A stretch of DNA of 64,000 nt from Sphagnum compactum (GCA_965153455.1 OZ234498.1:10354001-10418000); one strand, 5' to 3'; numbered from the stretch's first letter, positions 1 to 12,408 are shown. Notes: generated by a model not told the origin, from the sequence alone. Made by a program: numbers and translations.

Positions 1-1548
1 AGAGTCTGTGATTTTTTTGGTGGCAAATTTTCACCATTTTGCAAAAAAAATTTAGTCAAGGAATATTCTGGCACAAATTTCCTGTCTTTTCGCAAAATAA
101 ATAAAATAAAACTCTAGGCAATAATTGTCACAATTTCCTAAAATATGAAAGTCTTTAAATTTTCTACTTCTAATATTTTGAATATCGCCAAATCTGGCGA
201 AATATACTTATGGATGATCACCATGAGCAACAACACAAAAATCGAAAAGAAAAAACACTGCCCTAGGCTTTCATCCTTTTCCAATGAACGGAAAATGAAC
301 TACCAGCAGAAACAACCCTCAGTTATAACTTATAACCATCTTCGGCCTTTTGCTACTTGCCAAGGGCCAGAGTGAACCAGCACCCACCATCCATCCTTCA
401 TATCCAAAGATGAGTAAATGAGATAGTTGAACAAGGTGTTTAAATACACAAGGTCCATGCCATGACATTTAACTTAATGTTTTAAGTACTTTTAAATGTA
501 GAATTCCATTTCACATTACTTCATTTATTAAAAAAGTAAATATTTATATTCCTTAAAAGTAAGATAATAACATAATTTTCAAAAATTACACAGGAAAAAA
601 GAAGAAGAATGGAATTTAAAAAAGAAGAAGAAGTGGAATATCATTCATTTGTCTCCCTTACCTACTTCTAAAGCATTAAGTAGAATCTTTAAAGAAATTT
701 CTAACTTACTAACAATAGTATCTTATACCTGTTGCCTTGAAGATTAGCTACTTCTGTGGATATGTTGCAAGCTTTACTCCTAGTGTTGAAGTGTTCCAAA
801 CCGAAAGTTAATGAGTAGTCCTTGCCTAAATGCATGACCCAACAAAGTGGGGGGAGTGGGGATGAGGGTTTGAAAGTGTACAAGCCCAATAGATGATGGT
901 AGAATGCCATAATGCCAACAATCTGTTTTATAAATGCAACTAAAACAAACACTTTATAATTGTAGTTGTTGCTACATAACCCACCGTGCTTTCAAGAAAA
1001 AACATAACTAGTGTATTAATGGATATATATGGTGTTGCTGATAAGGTACCTAACCTGCTGTCAAATTAGAGGCACAGGGGACCCACTCACTCACTCACTC
1101 ACCCCCTACCCCTCTACTAAATAGGCACTAAATATGAATACCCTACTAAAATGGCAGCTCTACACTAATTATATTATTTTTAGAAATGTTGAAAAATTCA
1201 AGTGTGAAAGAAAATATTGAAGTCTTCAGGAATATTTCTATTTTTTGAAATAAAAAATTAAAAGTAATTAATTATTTGACATACATGTGTCCAAGCTGCC
1301 AAGGTATATGTATTAGGGGTAAAAACATTCCATAGGCTTTTCTTAATGTTATGGTCCCTTGGGACTCAATCATTTTGGGCTCATGTCCCTTTTTTTGTCT
1401 CTCTACCCTATATTTTGATGAAACCTGTTGTAAAGGTAAGAAAAACAAATTCCTGGGGTCCTTCTCTCACTCTTCACTGAATTTTGGCAATTTGTCAATA
1501 ATAGATGAAACACTGCAGCCCTAGCTTTTGGTTGGGATTGTGAGCGGG

Positions 1549-1552
<4 letters not shown>

Positions 1553-1588
<36 letters not shown>
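1553..1588. repeat. (CT)n microsatellite
   Basis: About 18 uninterrupted CT units in an intergenic setting. Confidence 0.95.
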
Positions 1589-1591
<3 letters not shown>

Positions 1592-2626
1592 TTGGATGGT
1601 TGATTGGTTGCTTATGGATGGTCGAGAATGGGGGCCGTCATTGTGTATTTTATCCATTCCTTGATTGGGCCTGAAAACGGGGACTCACATTCTCGATGCA
1701 GAATTTAGGGCTGTCAGCGTGAACAATTGATTAAGAAGTGACGTTAAATCCCTAAAAAGCAATTCAGTAGATTGGCTTTCAGAGATGCTATTTTGGCATT
1801 GTTGTGGTGGGATCGAAGCTTCTTCTTCTTCTTCTTCTTCTGTGGCTGCTGTGAAAGCTAGTGAAACTGCTTTAGTATTCTGTGTGAGGAATCTGTTAGC
1901 AAGTCATGAATATATCTTGTTTCATTGGCGGGCTCAGGTGTGTGAGAGAATGTCAGAAGATGCATTTCACTTTCATACCCTAAAGCTTCAAATATTCCTT
2001 CACCAGGTCACAATTATTAACATGGATAGATAGTTCTGTTGGTTGGAATTTGCTACTCATGTCCAACAAGGATGTATAGCATTGGGGATTTCTGCCCGTT
2101 ACATAAAAAAAACATTATCAGATATTTAATGTAAATCAATAGTTTTTTTGTAATTAATTATTTGTTGTTAGAACATACTTCAATGTGAAGAAAGTTTTAG
2201 TTTTTTCATGTTTCCAAAGTTTTATCCTCAAAGAGTGTCACTGGAGTCTGGAGGTCTGGACTCTCATATTCGAGCATGTGTTATGAGATTCCAAAGCATA
2301 ACGCGAGTGAGATTTGTGTGTGTGTGTTCTGATGTGTGTGTGTTCTGATGTGTGCGACGTTTATTGTTTTGATAATGTTGGGCACTTTGGTCTAGTTTCA
2401 CTCTATGACATGCCGCATGCAAACTTTCACAAAATAACACAACAAAATGAGCTTTTTCAGTTTTGTGCGTGTAATGACTAATGTTTAATGACTACTACCT
2501 AACTCCTGACTGTTGGCAATGTGTGAACCAAAAAGGGTCTGTCTGCCTGCTCTCAGTCTGCCTACCTCAAGGCAAACCTTCAATTGAACTGTTGTATTTT
2601 TACTAACTAATTTTGATTCCTTTGTT

Positions 2627-2647
2627 GGGGGGGGGGGGGGGGGGGGG
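2627..2647. repeat. poly-G homopolymer
   Basis: Run of about 21 G on the plus strand. Its length is likely to be error-prone in any assembly. Confidence 0.9.
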
Positions 2648-4309
2648 CATAAATCTCTAAACTTTGTCAAAAGCATTCAATACGTATAGAAAATAAGAAA
2701 GACACTGGATTTCTGCTGCATGTGCAAGGAGGAATTATACATACACCTGCTTTGTGCTCACACACAGAGGGATCCTTTTAAGGATTTTGTGAAGTAGCCA
2801 AAGTGGCGATCACTCACAAAATAGTTTAGCCAAATTTGGCTACATACTAGATACAAAAGTATTAAAAAAACAGAATCCTTCTATGTTCTTGGCTACCTAC
2901 TGAAACTTATCATAAAAAAATTGCAATTTGAAAAAAGAATCCTTCAAAATCTGGCAAATTTGGGTCATTTTTTCCATGATAAAATCTTTCATATAGGTTG
3001 AAATAATATATTTCAGAGGTTGAAATTCGACAAAAATTCGCCAGTAAAAGAAGCAAAGTGCCGTCACCATTTATTGAAAATCCTACTCTTCATCAGATAT
3101 ATGAGATGCCACTGGACCAGATATGCATCCAGATATGCATGGATGCTAATTTCATAATCAGGATCCATGGACAAACAGTGCGTAATCCTGCTACTTTTTG
3201 TACTCCAATTTTCAACAACCGAATAAAAGACAGTGTCTGCTTAAGCAGTGATATGTTGCTGATGAAATGAAATGGGCCTGGCAATGGTAACCCTCAAGAT
3301 TTGGAGGAGGGTATTTTTAAAGCAAAATTATCAAGAGGTTAGAAGTCAGGCATCCTCCTTCACCAAACTCACCATGTACTCTAACACTGGTTTGTGTGTT
3401 AAGCAACCGGTGTTTTTTTGGTCAATTTTGTGATGTAGCCATTGTGGCAATCATCCATGAGAAGATTTAGCCACATTTGGTTATAAACAAGAAGTTACGG
3501 AAGTGAAATAATTTATTTATTGTAAGTTTTGGTTATCCATTGGCACAAATAGAAATCTGACAGATTTTAGGAATCTTTTTTGGTAACTCTGACAATTCAA
3601 AATCCCAAAATCACTTCATTTTGGCATTTTTTCATTTTGACAAGTGTCAAAGGAAAGGCTGATAGCAACTGGCGTTACAAGTGTCCTGGCACCTGCTGCT
3701 AGCTGAGGCACACAGTCTCCACCAAGGCCAATTGTTAGATGTGACCAGCCCTACCCACTATACTTTCTTCTCCTGATTCAAATGATTCATCCATCAAATG
3801 ATTCATCCATCATAAAAGGAGCATGTTAGAATTTAGAGGTACTTCACATAGGTTTTTCTTTTGTGTAGAAGTTTAGTCTTTAGTCAGCCCATGATTTTTT
3901 GAGGAAAAATTTGGAAAAAATTGTTATTTCTATGAAATATTGATTAATTTTTCTCTATCTGGGCAAAATTCACCACCTTTTTGACATCATTAAACAGGGA
4001 AAAAAACCAAAGCTTCACATGAGTTGCTGTCCAGCTTCAGCTTACTATTGGTTTCTACTACTTTTGTGGTAATCACAATGGCTAATATCAGCCAGGCATC
4101 GTCCTGGTTTTAGAGCATCAGTATGCGAACTTGCACATTAAAATTGGATGAAGAAAAGTCAAAACATAAGGGTTTGGCTCACAAAATAGTTTTGGGCCAG
4201 CATTTTTGCTCAGTGTGTTGAGGCTGGTAAAAGGCATGCAAAGTGTGTGTTGAGGCTGGTAAGAGGCATGGCGAAGTTGTGTACATGCCAGATAAGAGGG
4301 TAATGAATA

Positions 4310-4490
4310 TGATGTGACTATTGCTCCCTGTTTCTGATTGGTCAATCATAATGATCGGTCTAGGTGATTTACTATTAGTAGTCTCCAACCTATTTGCAGT
4401 CCCAGTTTTAGGGGCGAGGTTGCAAAAAAGTAAATAACCACACTTAGATGTCTGAAATAAGTTTGCAGGGTCACACGGCTGGGGATTCTC
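4310..4490 (+). repeat. Dispersed MITE-like repeat, copy A
   Basis: Near 4333-4385 the plus strand reads 'ctgattggtcaatcataatg', then a TAGTAGTC motif, then 'ttgcagtccc'. The reverse complement of 22020-22140 has the same order of motifs with about 75-80% identity by eye. The match runs on through 'acttagatgtc' to 'tttgcagggtcaca', which also occurs at 21840-21960. It is a member of the same small repeat family as the TIR element upstream of calnexin. Its own ends are worn and not fixed. Confidence 0.6.
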
Positions 4491-4895
4491 TCAAGTGAAC
4501 CAGCAATCACCAAAGCAGCATGCATGCAGGATGGATGATGTGTGCACAAGATTAATTTTTCATTTTATTCCTGTCCCATAGCTAACCACCATAATTAACT
4601 ATGCACCAACCATCCACATGTATCTACCTACTAGTACCCACCAAGTGCTTTACCGACCTACAAAGTAACTATTTTAAATTGCCCTTCTAATTGCTTAGGG
4701 TAAACTTACCCACTTGCATAGGTAGTTAGTCGTAACCTAAGTAGGCAAAGGGGGGAAGTTGGAGTGTTTAGAGGGTAGATTGTTGGTTCCAAAGTGGAAC
4801 CTTGATAACTCCGCTGCAAGAGCATTGTTCATTCACAAGTGAGTCATAACAGGTTTCCAATGGATGGTGCAGTGATGGGTTCTGGGTCACATTAT

Positions 4896-5020
4896 CGTCA
4901 TCATCCCACAATCCATTCATAGTATAATTCTCATCATCCCACAATCCATTCATAATATAATTCTCATCATCCCAGAATCCATTCATCATATAATCCTCAT
5001 CATCCCACAATCCATTCCTC
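4896..5020. repeat. 33-bp minisatellite, about four copies
   Basis: The unit is 'tcatcatccca.aatccattc' followed by an AT-rich 'at.atataat.c'. It repeats about four times with few substitutions and an exact 33-bp period. Read on the minus strand it stays open and encodes an 11-residue repeat of the form N-G-(L/F)-W-D-D-E-(N/D)-Y-x-M inside a 126-codon open frame (5148-4768). No family is recognised and there is no other sign of a gene. Confidence 0.85.
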
Positions 5021-5066
5021 CCCATACCTGCTGTCTTCCAAGTTGGTGCCAGGCAAAGCCCAAAAG

Positions 5067-5098
5067 AAAGAAAGAAAGAAAAGAAAAGAAAAGAAAAG
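5067..5098. repeat. GAAAG / AAAAG simple repeat
   Basis: Purine-rich microsatellite flanking the 33-bp minisatellite. Confidence 0.85.
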
Positions 5099-5459
5099 AC
5101 ATCTGGGATTAAATAAAAAAGGCCCCCCCCCCTACAACACCACACCACACCGAAAACTTTGCCAAATCCCTACAAAAGTCAGACTTGGCAACTAGGTACC
5201 CATTAAAGTATCTAGTCAGCTGAAGCCTGAAATAGCGTTAAAAAGTAAGCAAACCCTGCACAATTGATAGATAGATAGATTTGTATGTTAAAACTTTAGC
5301 CGGCAAAACTTGATTAAATAGGTACAAGAGAAACAGCACAACCAAAAATAAAGGGAAGAAAGCCCCAAAAACAAAAAAGTGCAAAAGGACAAAAGGCCCC
5401 AAAAATTGAAACAAACGCAAGTCCACGCCCTCTGCTGCGCGGCCACCATTTAATGGAGC

Positions 5460-5500
5460 GCGCGGGCGGGCGGCCGGACGGACGGACGGACGGACGAACA
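5460..5500. repeat. GC-rich (GGAC)n and CGGGCGGG tract
   Basis: A short GC-rich island (gcgcgggcgggcggcc followed by GGAC units) in an AT-rich flank upstream of the ARF leader. Similar GTCC-type repeats occur at 39620-39640 and in the GC-rich element near 60.2 kb. Confidence 0.8.
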
Positions 5501-5984
5501 TCTCTGGTTATTGGTTGCCCTTTTTCGTTGGAAAAAAAAAACCCAAAAAAACATAATTTTTAAAAAATAAATAAAATAAAATCCCTTTGTAGCTATGTAG
5601 GCAAGTCAGGGACTCGAGACTGCGAGAAATTTCATTTTACATCACGTGGAGTCAAAGACTCGCGCAAGAGGCAGAAAGTAAGTAGTGCGGACTGAGGGAA
5701 GCTCTCTATCTTTTTGGTCGGAAAGAATGAATTACTTACTTACTTTTTTACGTAGGATATTGCTAAGAACTCTTCTTTTTTCCTGAAGATCCTCGCCATT
5801 CCTCTTTTCCTTTTGTTTGTGTTTTTTTTTTCCTGTGGGGCTTCCTTTCTTTTGCATTCCTCCTGCCTTTTGTTTGCGGAAAGGAAAACAAATTTAGTCT
5901 TTGTTCCTGCCGTGTTTTTCTCTAGGAATTTCTTTCTTTCTTTCTTTTTTCTGGTGTAATTGTTGTGTGTGTAGAGGTAGTTCG

Positions 5985-6262
5985 TCACCTCGCTCGCTCG
6001 CTCGCTCGCTCGTTCACTCGCGCGCTACCTTTCTTCCTTCTTCCCTTTGTGTTTGGTTTTTTTGGTTGCGAGTACACAGTACTTAAGTTCCGTGTTTGTC
6101 TGTTGTGCGTCTGTTGATGCTCTCGTTCGTTTCTTGGGTTTTTGTTGTCGCTTCCCAGCTCCGCTTTCCACCCAACCCGCTCTACGTACGCAACTCTGGT
6201 TTTCATATTTTATAAAAAACGGAATTCCATTGGGTCTCTCCTTTGTTCTGTTTCTCTCTCTC

Positions 6263-6298
<36 letters not shown>

Positions 6299-6344
6299 GT
6301 GTTCGCGCCGGCTTTCTTGTCCTTCTCTTGTTCGTGCTTCAAGC
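5985..6344 (+). promoter_or_regulatory. Probable ARF 5' leader exon, CT/CGCT-rich
   Basis: Pyrimidine-rich sequence with (CGCT)n at about 5990-6014 and an interrupted (CT)n at 6253-6298 ends at a good donor, AAGC|GTAAGT, at 6344/6345. An acceptor TTCTTCGCAG at 6511-6520 would close a leader intron of about 176 bp. Long CT-rich, intron-bearing leaders are common in plant ARF genes. The transcription start cannot be placed from sequence. An upstream ATG at 6117 opens a 32-codon uORF if this region is transcribed. Confidence 0.5.
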
Positions 6345-6682
6345 GTAAGTAATTTTCTTCTCATTTTTAAAAATTTGTTTTCCTGTTTGTGCTTACGTAT
6401 ATGTGCTTGTGTGTATTTGTTATTATTATTATTTTTGGAGCTTTCAAGCTGGATGTTGTGGTCTTGGCGTTTTACTAGGGAGTGAACCATGATGATGTTG
6501 AAAGCTTATTTTCTTCGCAGATTTTGAAGATTTCTTGAGTTTTGAAATTTTCTGTGAGCTGCAGGCACGAAATAGGCCTTGGGAAACTGTCAAGAAGCCT
6601 TTTTTGGGGATTCTTCCAGTGGTGCTTACTTTGTGGGTTTTGGTTAGAGAGAGAGAGAGAGACAGGGAGACATAGAGAGAGC

Positions 6683-6688
6683 ATGTGA
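6683..6688 (+). promoter_or_regulatory. Start-stop uORF (ATGTGA) in ARF leader
   Basis: An ATG immediately followed by TGA lies 122 nt before the chosen ARF start, downstream of the inferred leader intron. AUG-stop elements are known to hold ribosomes in plant leaders. Whether this one does so is inference. Confidence 0.5.
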
Positions 6689-6730
6689 AGAATCCGGAAC
6701 AGCAGCAGAGATTGTTTCAAACCCCATCAT

Positions 6731-6739
6731 ATGTGTAAA
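6731..6739 (+). promoter_or_regulatory. Two-codon uORF (Met-Cys-stop) in ARF leader
   Basis: ATG TGT TAA, 71 nt upstream of the ARF start codon. Together with the start-stop element at 6683 it puts two minimal uORFs in front of the gene. Confidence 0.45.
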
Positions 6740-6809
6740 AGTATAAACTTCAGTGGTTCCAGCAGCCAGTTCTACTACTACACTACTACGACTACTACTA
6801 CCTACCAAG

Positions 6810-9800
6810 ATGAGGAGTTCAAGCACTGGCATGACTTTGCAGCACATTTCACCCCCAATGTCTCAGTGCCCTCTTCCCTCGTCATGTGATTCTTCCCCAG
6901 TCGGCATTTCAGGTGTGTGCCCTGTAGCACATTGTGATATATGTTGTAGAAGAACTTAGTTACCTTCACATTCTTTCCTATTATATCTGAATCCATCTTT
7001 GGCTTTGTGCAGGTAATGACGAACTAGATTCGGAGTTTTGGCATGCTTGTGCGGGGCCCCTCATATCTTTACCTGTAGTGAACAGCCTCGTTGTCTACTG
7101 GCCACAAGGACATCTTGAGCAGGTAAGTATCAATCGGTTTTGGTCATGACTAGATTGTTCTCTGGTTCAAGAGCATCATGGTTTCTAGACGCATAATAAA
7201 AAGAAACCCCCCTTTTTTTTTGGCCAACTGCTTCTGTTTGTGTTTCTGTGTGCAGATTGCTAATTCTACACCACAGGCCTCATCGGTGCTATCTCCTATC
7301 CCACAATATGATCTCCCACCGCACATTCTGTGTCGGCTCACGGGTATCACCCTCATGGTGCGCACTTGGGGTTCTCAGTCTTGACACTATTGTGAATACT
7401 GTAGAAGGTGTGTGAAAGTTGAAGACATTTTCTCACCATGTGCATGTTATCTAGCAGGCGCATCCTGACACTGACAAAGTGTATGCCCAAATGGACCTCA
7501 CTCCAGTTCGTGAGGTAAGATGCAAGTCACATTCTTCTATGTTGCTACAACCCCTACAAACCATCCCTTCTTCCCCTCCCAAACCAACACTGTCTTTGTT
7601 TTTCTTTTGAAATCCTGCTGTGCACGCACCCTGTTCTTAGTATTTGTTCTTGATTTGATGTCAGAGTGAGAAGGCTTCAGTTTCAGAAGAACCCCCACCA
7701 CCTGCAAAGAGGAAATCCTACTCATTTTGCAAGACATTGACAGCAAGTGACACTAGCACACATGGAGGGTTCTCTGTCCCAAGGAGAGCAGCTGAAGAGT
7801 GTCTTCCGGAACTGGTGAGTACTTTAACTTTGCATGTGGGTGAGCTGCTGCAGAATGTTCTTCTATCATCTCGTTTGTGTGTGATACTTTTGAAGTTCGT
7901 TCTTGAGATTTACTGAATGTGCCTGCACCTGGTTCAGGACTACACAATGAACCCACCTTGTCAAGAGTTGGTGGCCAAAGATGTACATGGTGTAGAGTGG
8001 AAGTTCCGACACATCTATCGAGGTAAGCTCAACTATTGTACATATTAAGGCTGTTAGTATACTTGTTTACGTCAGCTGCTGCAGTAAGTGGTTTTCAAGG
8101 ACAGTCACTCTTTGGTGGATGATAAGTGATAATCTTGATTGTCTTTTTGTTTGCAACCAGAATTGTTATTGTTGTGGAAAATGAAATAGAGAAGAACAGT
8201 AGCTGGAAGACAACTCCTCAAAGCATGCTAGTGTGGGATCTATGTGCAGGGCACCCGCGCCGTCATCTACTTACTACAGGCTGGAGTGTGTTCGTAAGTA
8301 GCAAGCGGCTGGTAGCAGGAGATTCTGTCCTTTTCCTTCGGTAAGTGTATCTCACACTCTAGATCATCTGTCTACATCATGGAGTTTTCACCTTATGTTT
8401 AACTTCTTCTTCATTGTTCAGTGGGGAAAATGAACAGCTCAGGGTAGGAGTGAGACATGCACTGAAGCAACAGCAAGATTCTCAGAGTATGGTTGTTTCC
8501 AACCAGAGTACATATATTGGTGTACTTGCAACTGCTGCTCATGCTGCGACAGAGAAGCTCCGCTTTAGTGTTATCTATCATCCCAGGTATGCTGCATCTG
8601 TTCTGACTTGATTGACATTTGCATTTATTTTCCACTCTCAAGATCCTTGTTTCTGTTCGTAGCCTTCTCTTATCCAAAGGCAGTAAATGCACATTGGAAT
8701 CTTAGTTTGACTATCTGAGTGCAGCACCTGCACTTCGGAGTTTGTGATCCCCTATCACAAGTACTTGAAAGCAATTAAAAGCTCTGTTTCAGTAGGAATG
8801 CGCTTCAAGATGAGGTTCGAATCAGAAGATTCAACAGAGAGAAGGTAATTTGAGTTTCCTGAATGTGGGAATTTTGGTCAAAAGGAGTTCTTGACATTTT
8901 CTGGTTTTGTGGTTGCTCTTTTATAAGTTGAGATCAACTTATGTTTTTGCTATTTGATACCAGGTATGCAGGGACTATCACTGGTATAGGTGATGTTGAT
9001 GCTGTGAGATGGCCAAATTCGTATTGGCGATCTCTGAAGGTACAAGCCTGTCAGACACTGTATTGGATCACATAGTGTTCATCTGTGTCTTCCTTGCTGT
9101 CCTCTTCTTCCATGGGACACAGAAGTGGTTCAATTGTTTGTTGGAGTCTGATTCCAATACTGGAATGTATTCTTCAATGTGGCAGGTGGAATGGGATGAG
9201 TCTATGGCTAGTGGAAGGCACGAAAGGGTATCACTATGGGAAATAGAGTCTTTCAACTCTGTTGCAACCCTGCCCCCACCCTCCTCCCTAGGACAATATC
9301 CTTCCCAGAAGTGCCGACTGGCACGACCTACCCTTGGTACAATTCCATTTTCAGCAATTCACAGAACATTCTTTCTAGTCATTTCCTTGAAGGTCATGGG
9401 ACTTGCATTGGAGATGCTCCAGTTGCACCTTTGTTTCTTGTGGCAGACAGGTCACTAGATGAAAAGTGCTGAGCTATGTACTGTCATGTTCCAGAGTCAT
9501 TTCATTCCACCAAGCTAGCAAGAGTTCTTGTTCATGACAAGGGAGGTCTAAAAATGCATGAAGACGCAGAAGGTGCAACATCCTGGAGGCTTTCTGGTAG
9601 AGCTGTGAAGAGTGAAGATCTGCTCAAGGCACCTGTGTTTGGACAGGACAGAACACGAGCAGAAGGCTGGCCGCCAATGCAACAGTCTGAGATCTGTCCA
9701 GGGGCTGGCATTCGACATGATCTGCCAAGGGGTGATTTTACAGGAGTCCTCACCCTTGAACCTTTGCAACGCAATGTGGAGAGGGAACAGGAGCACCTAC

Positions 9801-10761
9801 GGCTTTGTGTTCAAAACTATTTGCGAGAGCATCAGGAACACAAAGACAGTTTTAGTCCTAGGTTGTCTTCAACTGGCTATGGCAAGCCCGAATGTGGAGG
9901 TGATGAGATGCAGATTTCTGTCAACTCTTCAAGTATCTTGGATCCAGCTATGAAACTGTCATGGACCTCGAAACTGCCACGTTTGTCTTCTATGCCTGAG
10001 ACTGAGGATCCGTCGTCCCCTGCGCCTATTTGGCCTGCAACATTATCTTCTGTCCTCCCTGATTGCACAGCTTCTTCATCTCGCTTGGTTGGAGCAAGAG
10101 GAGAGTTTGTACCAAGTTGGCAGGACCAGGATGGACAGGTTCTTGCACCCACACCACCACCAGCAAGGCCACAGTGCAAACTGTTTGGCTTTGCTCTCAA
10201 TGCAGATACTGTTCCAAACCCTGCCCCATCTACAGAACCACCTAAAGATGAAGAGATGGATGTGGAGCATCTATCATCAGGCCCAACAAACTCTGGAGGC
10301 TCTAATTCTCAGGAGTTGGCTGTGAAGAGTGGTGGATTGACAAAAGTGTCTCCCTTTCCTGGACGAAGCTTTATCAAGGTTTACAAGCAGGGTGAACCAG
10401 GCCGGGCACTTGATCTGACCAGATACAAAAGCTACTCTGAGTTGAAGCATGCACTGGAAGACATGTTCAGCTTGCATGGCCAGCTTGAAAGTCCTGCCAA
10501 CCTGTGGCAACTGGTTTATACAGACCATGAAGGAGATATCCTCCTTGTTGGGGATGACCCTTGGGGGTAGGACTTCTGATCTCTTCTGGTTTTGTCTGTT
10601 TTCATTGATGGCTCTGTTGTCTTTGAATTTGCCTTACCCTAGTTGTGTGCAACAGGGAGTTCTGCAGCTGTGTACGAAGTTTGAAGATATATTCTCCTGC
10701 TGTCAAGGGAGGCTCTGAGGATGTGGTGCAAGCTGATGTGCAAGATATACGTCGCACCTGA
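6810..10761 (+). CDS. ARF: Auxin response factor, class-B-type (repressor), 13 exons
   Basis: Nuclear DNA-binding regulator of auxin-responsive genes. Exons that splice in frame: 6810-6912, 7013-7122, 7256-7357, 7458-7514, 7665-7814, 7938-8022, 8250-8340, 8422-8586, 8725-8844, 8964-9039, 9186-9336, 9495-10566 and 10656-10761. They give 795 residues. Visible features are the dimerisation segment starting [14 protein letters not shown] (about 37), a B3 domain at about 143-248 with [18 protein letters not shown] and the DNA-contact stretch [18 protein letters not shown], and the ancillary segment ending [20 protein letters not shown] motif lies at about 632, of the RLFG type found in class B ARFs and linked to repression. 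A C-terminal PB1 domain at about 695-774 keeps both the Lys face (FIKVYK) and the acidic face (DHEGD...GDDPW). The middle region is Ser/Pro-rich, not Gln-rich, which also argues against an activator. The start is the first in-frame ATG. The least certain junction is 9336/9495. Confidence 0.9.
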
Positions 10762-12200
10762 CACCTGGCACAAAGTAGTTGTATATACTTTGAAGTTTTT
10801 CTGGCCAGCTTCCAAAGTGTGTGTGATAGTTCTGGAAGCATTTTTCTGATTGGTCACCAGGCTATAGAGTGGGAATTTGTGACTAATGTAATGCGGATCT
10901 ATAATTTTGCAGCTCTGTGGTGAAGTAGGAGCGTTTAGAGTTGGGTCTGATAGTTTTAAGACTTTATTTCCTTTCAAGCATTCCACTTGCAAGTGTAAAG
11001 ATTGCTATTTTCCTGCTTCCCAGGACAACAGAAATAGGGTATTCAATTGGTTCTAGTTTGGTTGCACATTTGTTTGCATAGTAGAGTCTTTGAAGTCAGC
11101 AGTGGGAATTTCTGTTCTGGGACAGACTCAATTGTGATCTGTACAGAGTTTGTCCTTTTGTCATCTGAATGAAAGGATATCCTTCTATGATGTTATGGAA
11201 TCTCTCTAAACCTTCTATGATGTTGCAGAATCTCTTCCACTGGGTGTGAAGCATATTTGCAACACATGCAGAGTCTCAGATCAAAGGTGCAATGTAAACT
11301 ATTGTTATTAGCTGAATCAATGTTTTCCCTTTGCTCGACAATTTGCAAAAACCGGTTTTTGAAAAACCAAGAAAGGAAATGAACACAAACTATGTTGAAA
11401 GACTATGGAGTGCCACAGTTTTCATTTGGGTCCCTATTAGGAGGAATGTTGCACCGGGTGTTGGTACTGTGAATTGCGAGTCCCTATTTTGAGGATTTTC
11501 ACGAAGTGTTACTGTGAACTGTGAGTTCAATGTTTTGGAACTTCATCGAACATTTCACATTCTGTATGTCTTGGAAGGTTTGAAATTGTCGTAAGAGACA
11601 GTTGCCAACCTGTTTTATCTGTTGCTGGTTTGAGGTTTGAGCTTGCCTACCATAAGGGGCAAAGTCATTATGCGATGAGAGCAAGCGACAAGGTGTTGTT
11701 AGGATGGTTCATAAGAGTAAATAATAATACAGAGAAATTCTCACCACCAAATCTATTGAAGACCCTTTATGATTGAAGGAATACATCATTTTGTGAAAGT
11801 TATATATGTACTCCACAGCCTACAATTTCTTTCCACATATAGATTGAATCATTTTTATTCATCTATTGTGTGTTCAGTAGATGTAGAGACATGTTATGAA
11901 AATTGTGTCTTTTGCCAAGAAAAGGAAAAGTGACCTTTTTGGCTCCCCAGGTTCATCACGCACGCCTTCTTGCTTTTTTCTTGTGTTCTCTTGCAACAAA
12001 GTAAGTTTCGTCAGGTTTTTGCAACAAAGTTTAGTGAAGTTTTTATTACAACAGAGAAGGAAACAGATAGGTCGCGCACATGAACGAAGAAGCGCGGCAG
12101 ACTGCCGCGCGAGAAGCAGATCTGGCCGCGATCAGCCGCAAAACCTGGCAGGCTGAAAATCCCGACGTTCTGCTCGGCCACACGCGGCAGACGTCTGCCT
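10762..12200. other. ARF 3' region and intergenic DNA
   Basis: No coding region is supported. The first few hundred bases are T-rich and likely 3' UTR. A small direct repeat, 'ccttctatgatgtt', occurs twice near 11180-11225, and a near-repeat beginning 'gaattgcgagtccctatttt' lies at about 11470 and 11515. A C/G-richer stretch at 12070-12200 leads into the broken trihelix gene. Confidence 0.5.
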
Positions 12201-12262
12201 GCCACTGTAGCTCCCTTTCACCGTTCACCTTCGTGCTCACCTGCCTGCATTCCATAGCCATT

Positions 12263-12400
12263 TTCTCACTGCACACAATACAGGCACTGTGTTTTTCAAA
12301 AAATTTCTTTGAATCACATTTTCTTCTGTCTTTCTCGCTGCACACAATTCAGGCACTGTGTTTCTCAAATTTTTTCTTTGACTCACATTTTCTTCTGTCT
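12263..12400. repeat. Tandem duplication, 69-bp period
   Basis: Two copies of a 69-bp unit (about 12263-12331 and 12332-12400), each starting 'ttctc.ctgcacacaat.ca', lie immediately upstream of the ATG of the trihelix-like sequence. A third copy begins and then runs into the ATG context. Confidence 0.85.
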
Positions 12401-12408
12401 TTCTCACC

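Larger units (their letters stand above)
1..4895. other. AT-rich intergenic stretch with no supported gene
   Basis: No reading frame here resembles a known protein, and the open frames are short. The stretch holds a CT microsatellite (1553-1588), a run of about 21 G (2627-2647) and dispersed repeats. One repeat pair is visible near 2790-2960 and 3420-3600, both carrying a 'tagcca..gtggc.atca' core followed by 'tttagccaaatttgg'-like sequence. Another relic lies at about 4310-4490 and is annotated separately. An 82-codon open frame starting with a true ATG at 1785 has a poly-Ser stretch from a TTC repeat. It matches nothing I recognise, so I do not call it a gene. Confidence 0.6.

Noticed and set aside
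6025-6490. Overlapping 70-105-codon open frames on both strands in the ARF leader
   Set aside because: Produced by CT and CGCT microsatellites. No protein features.
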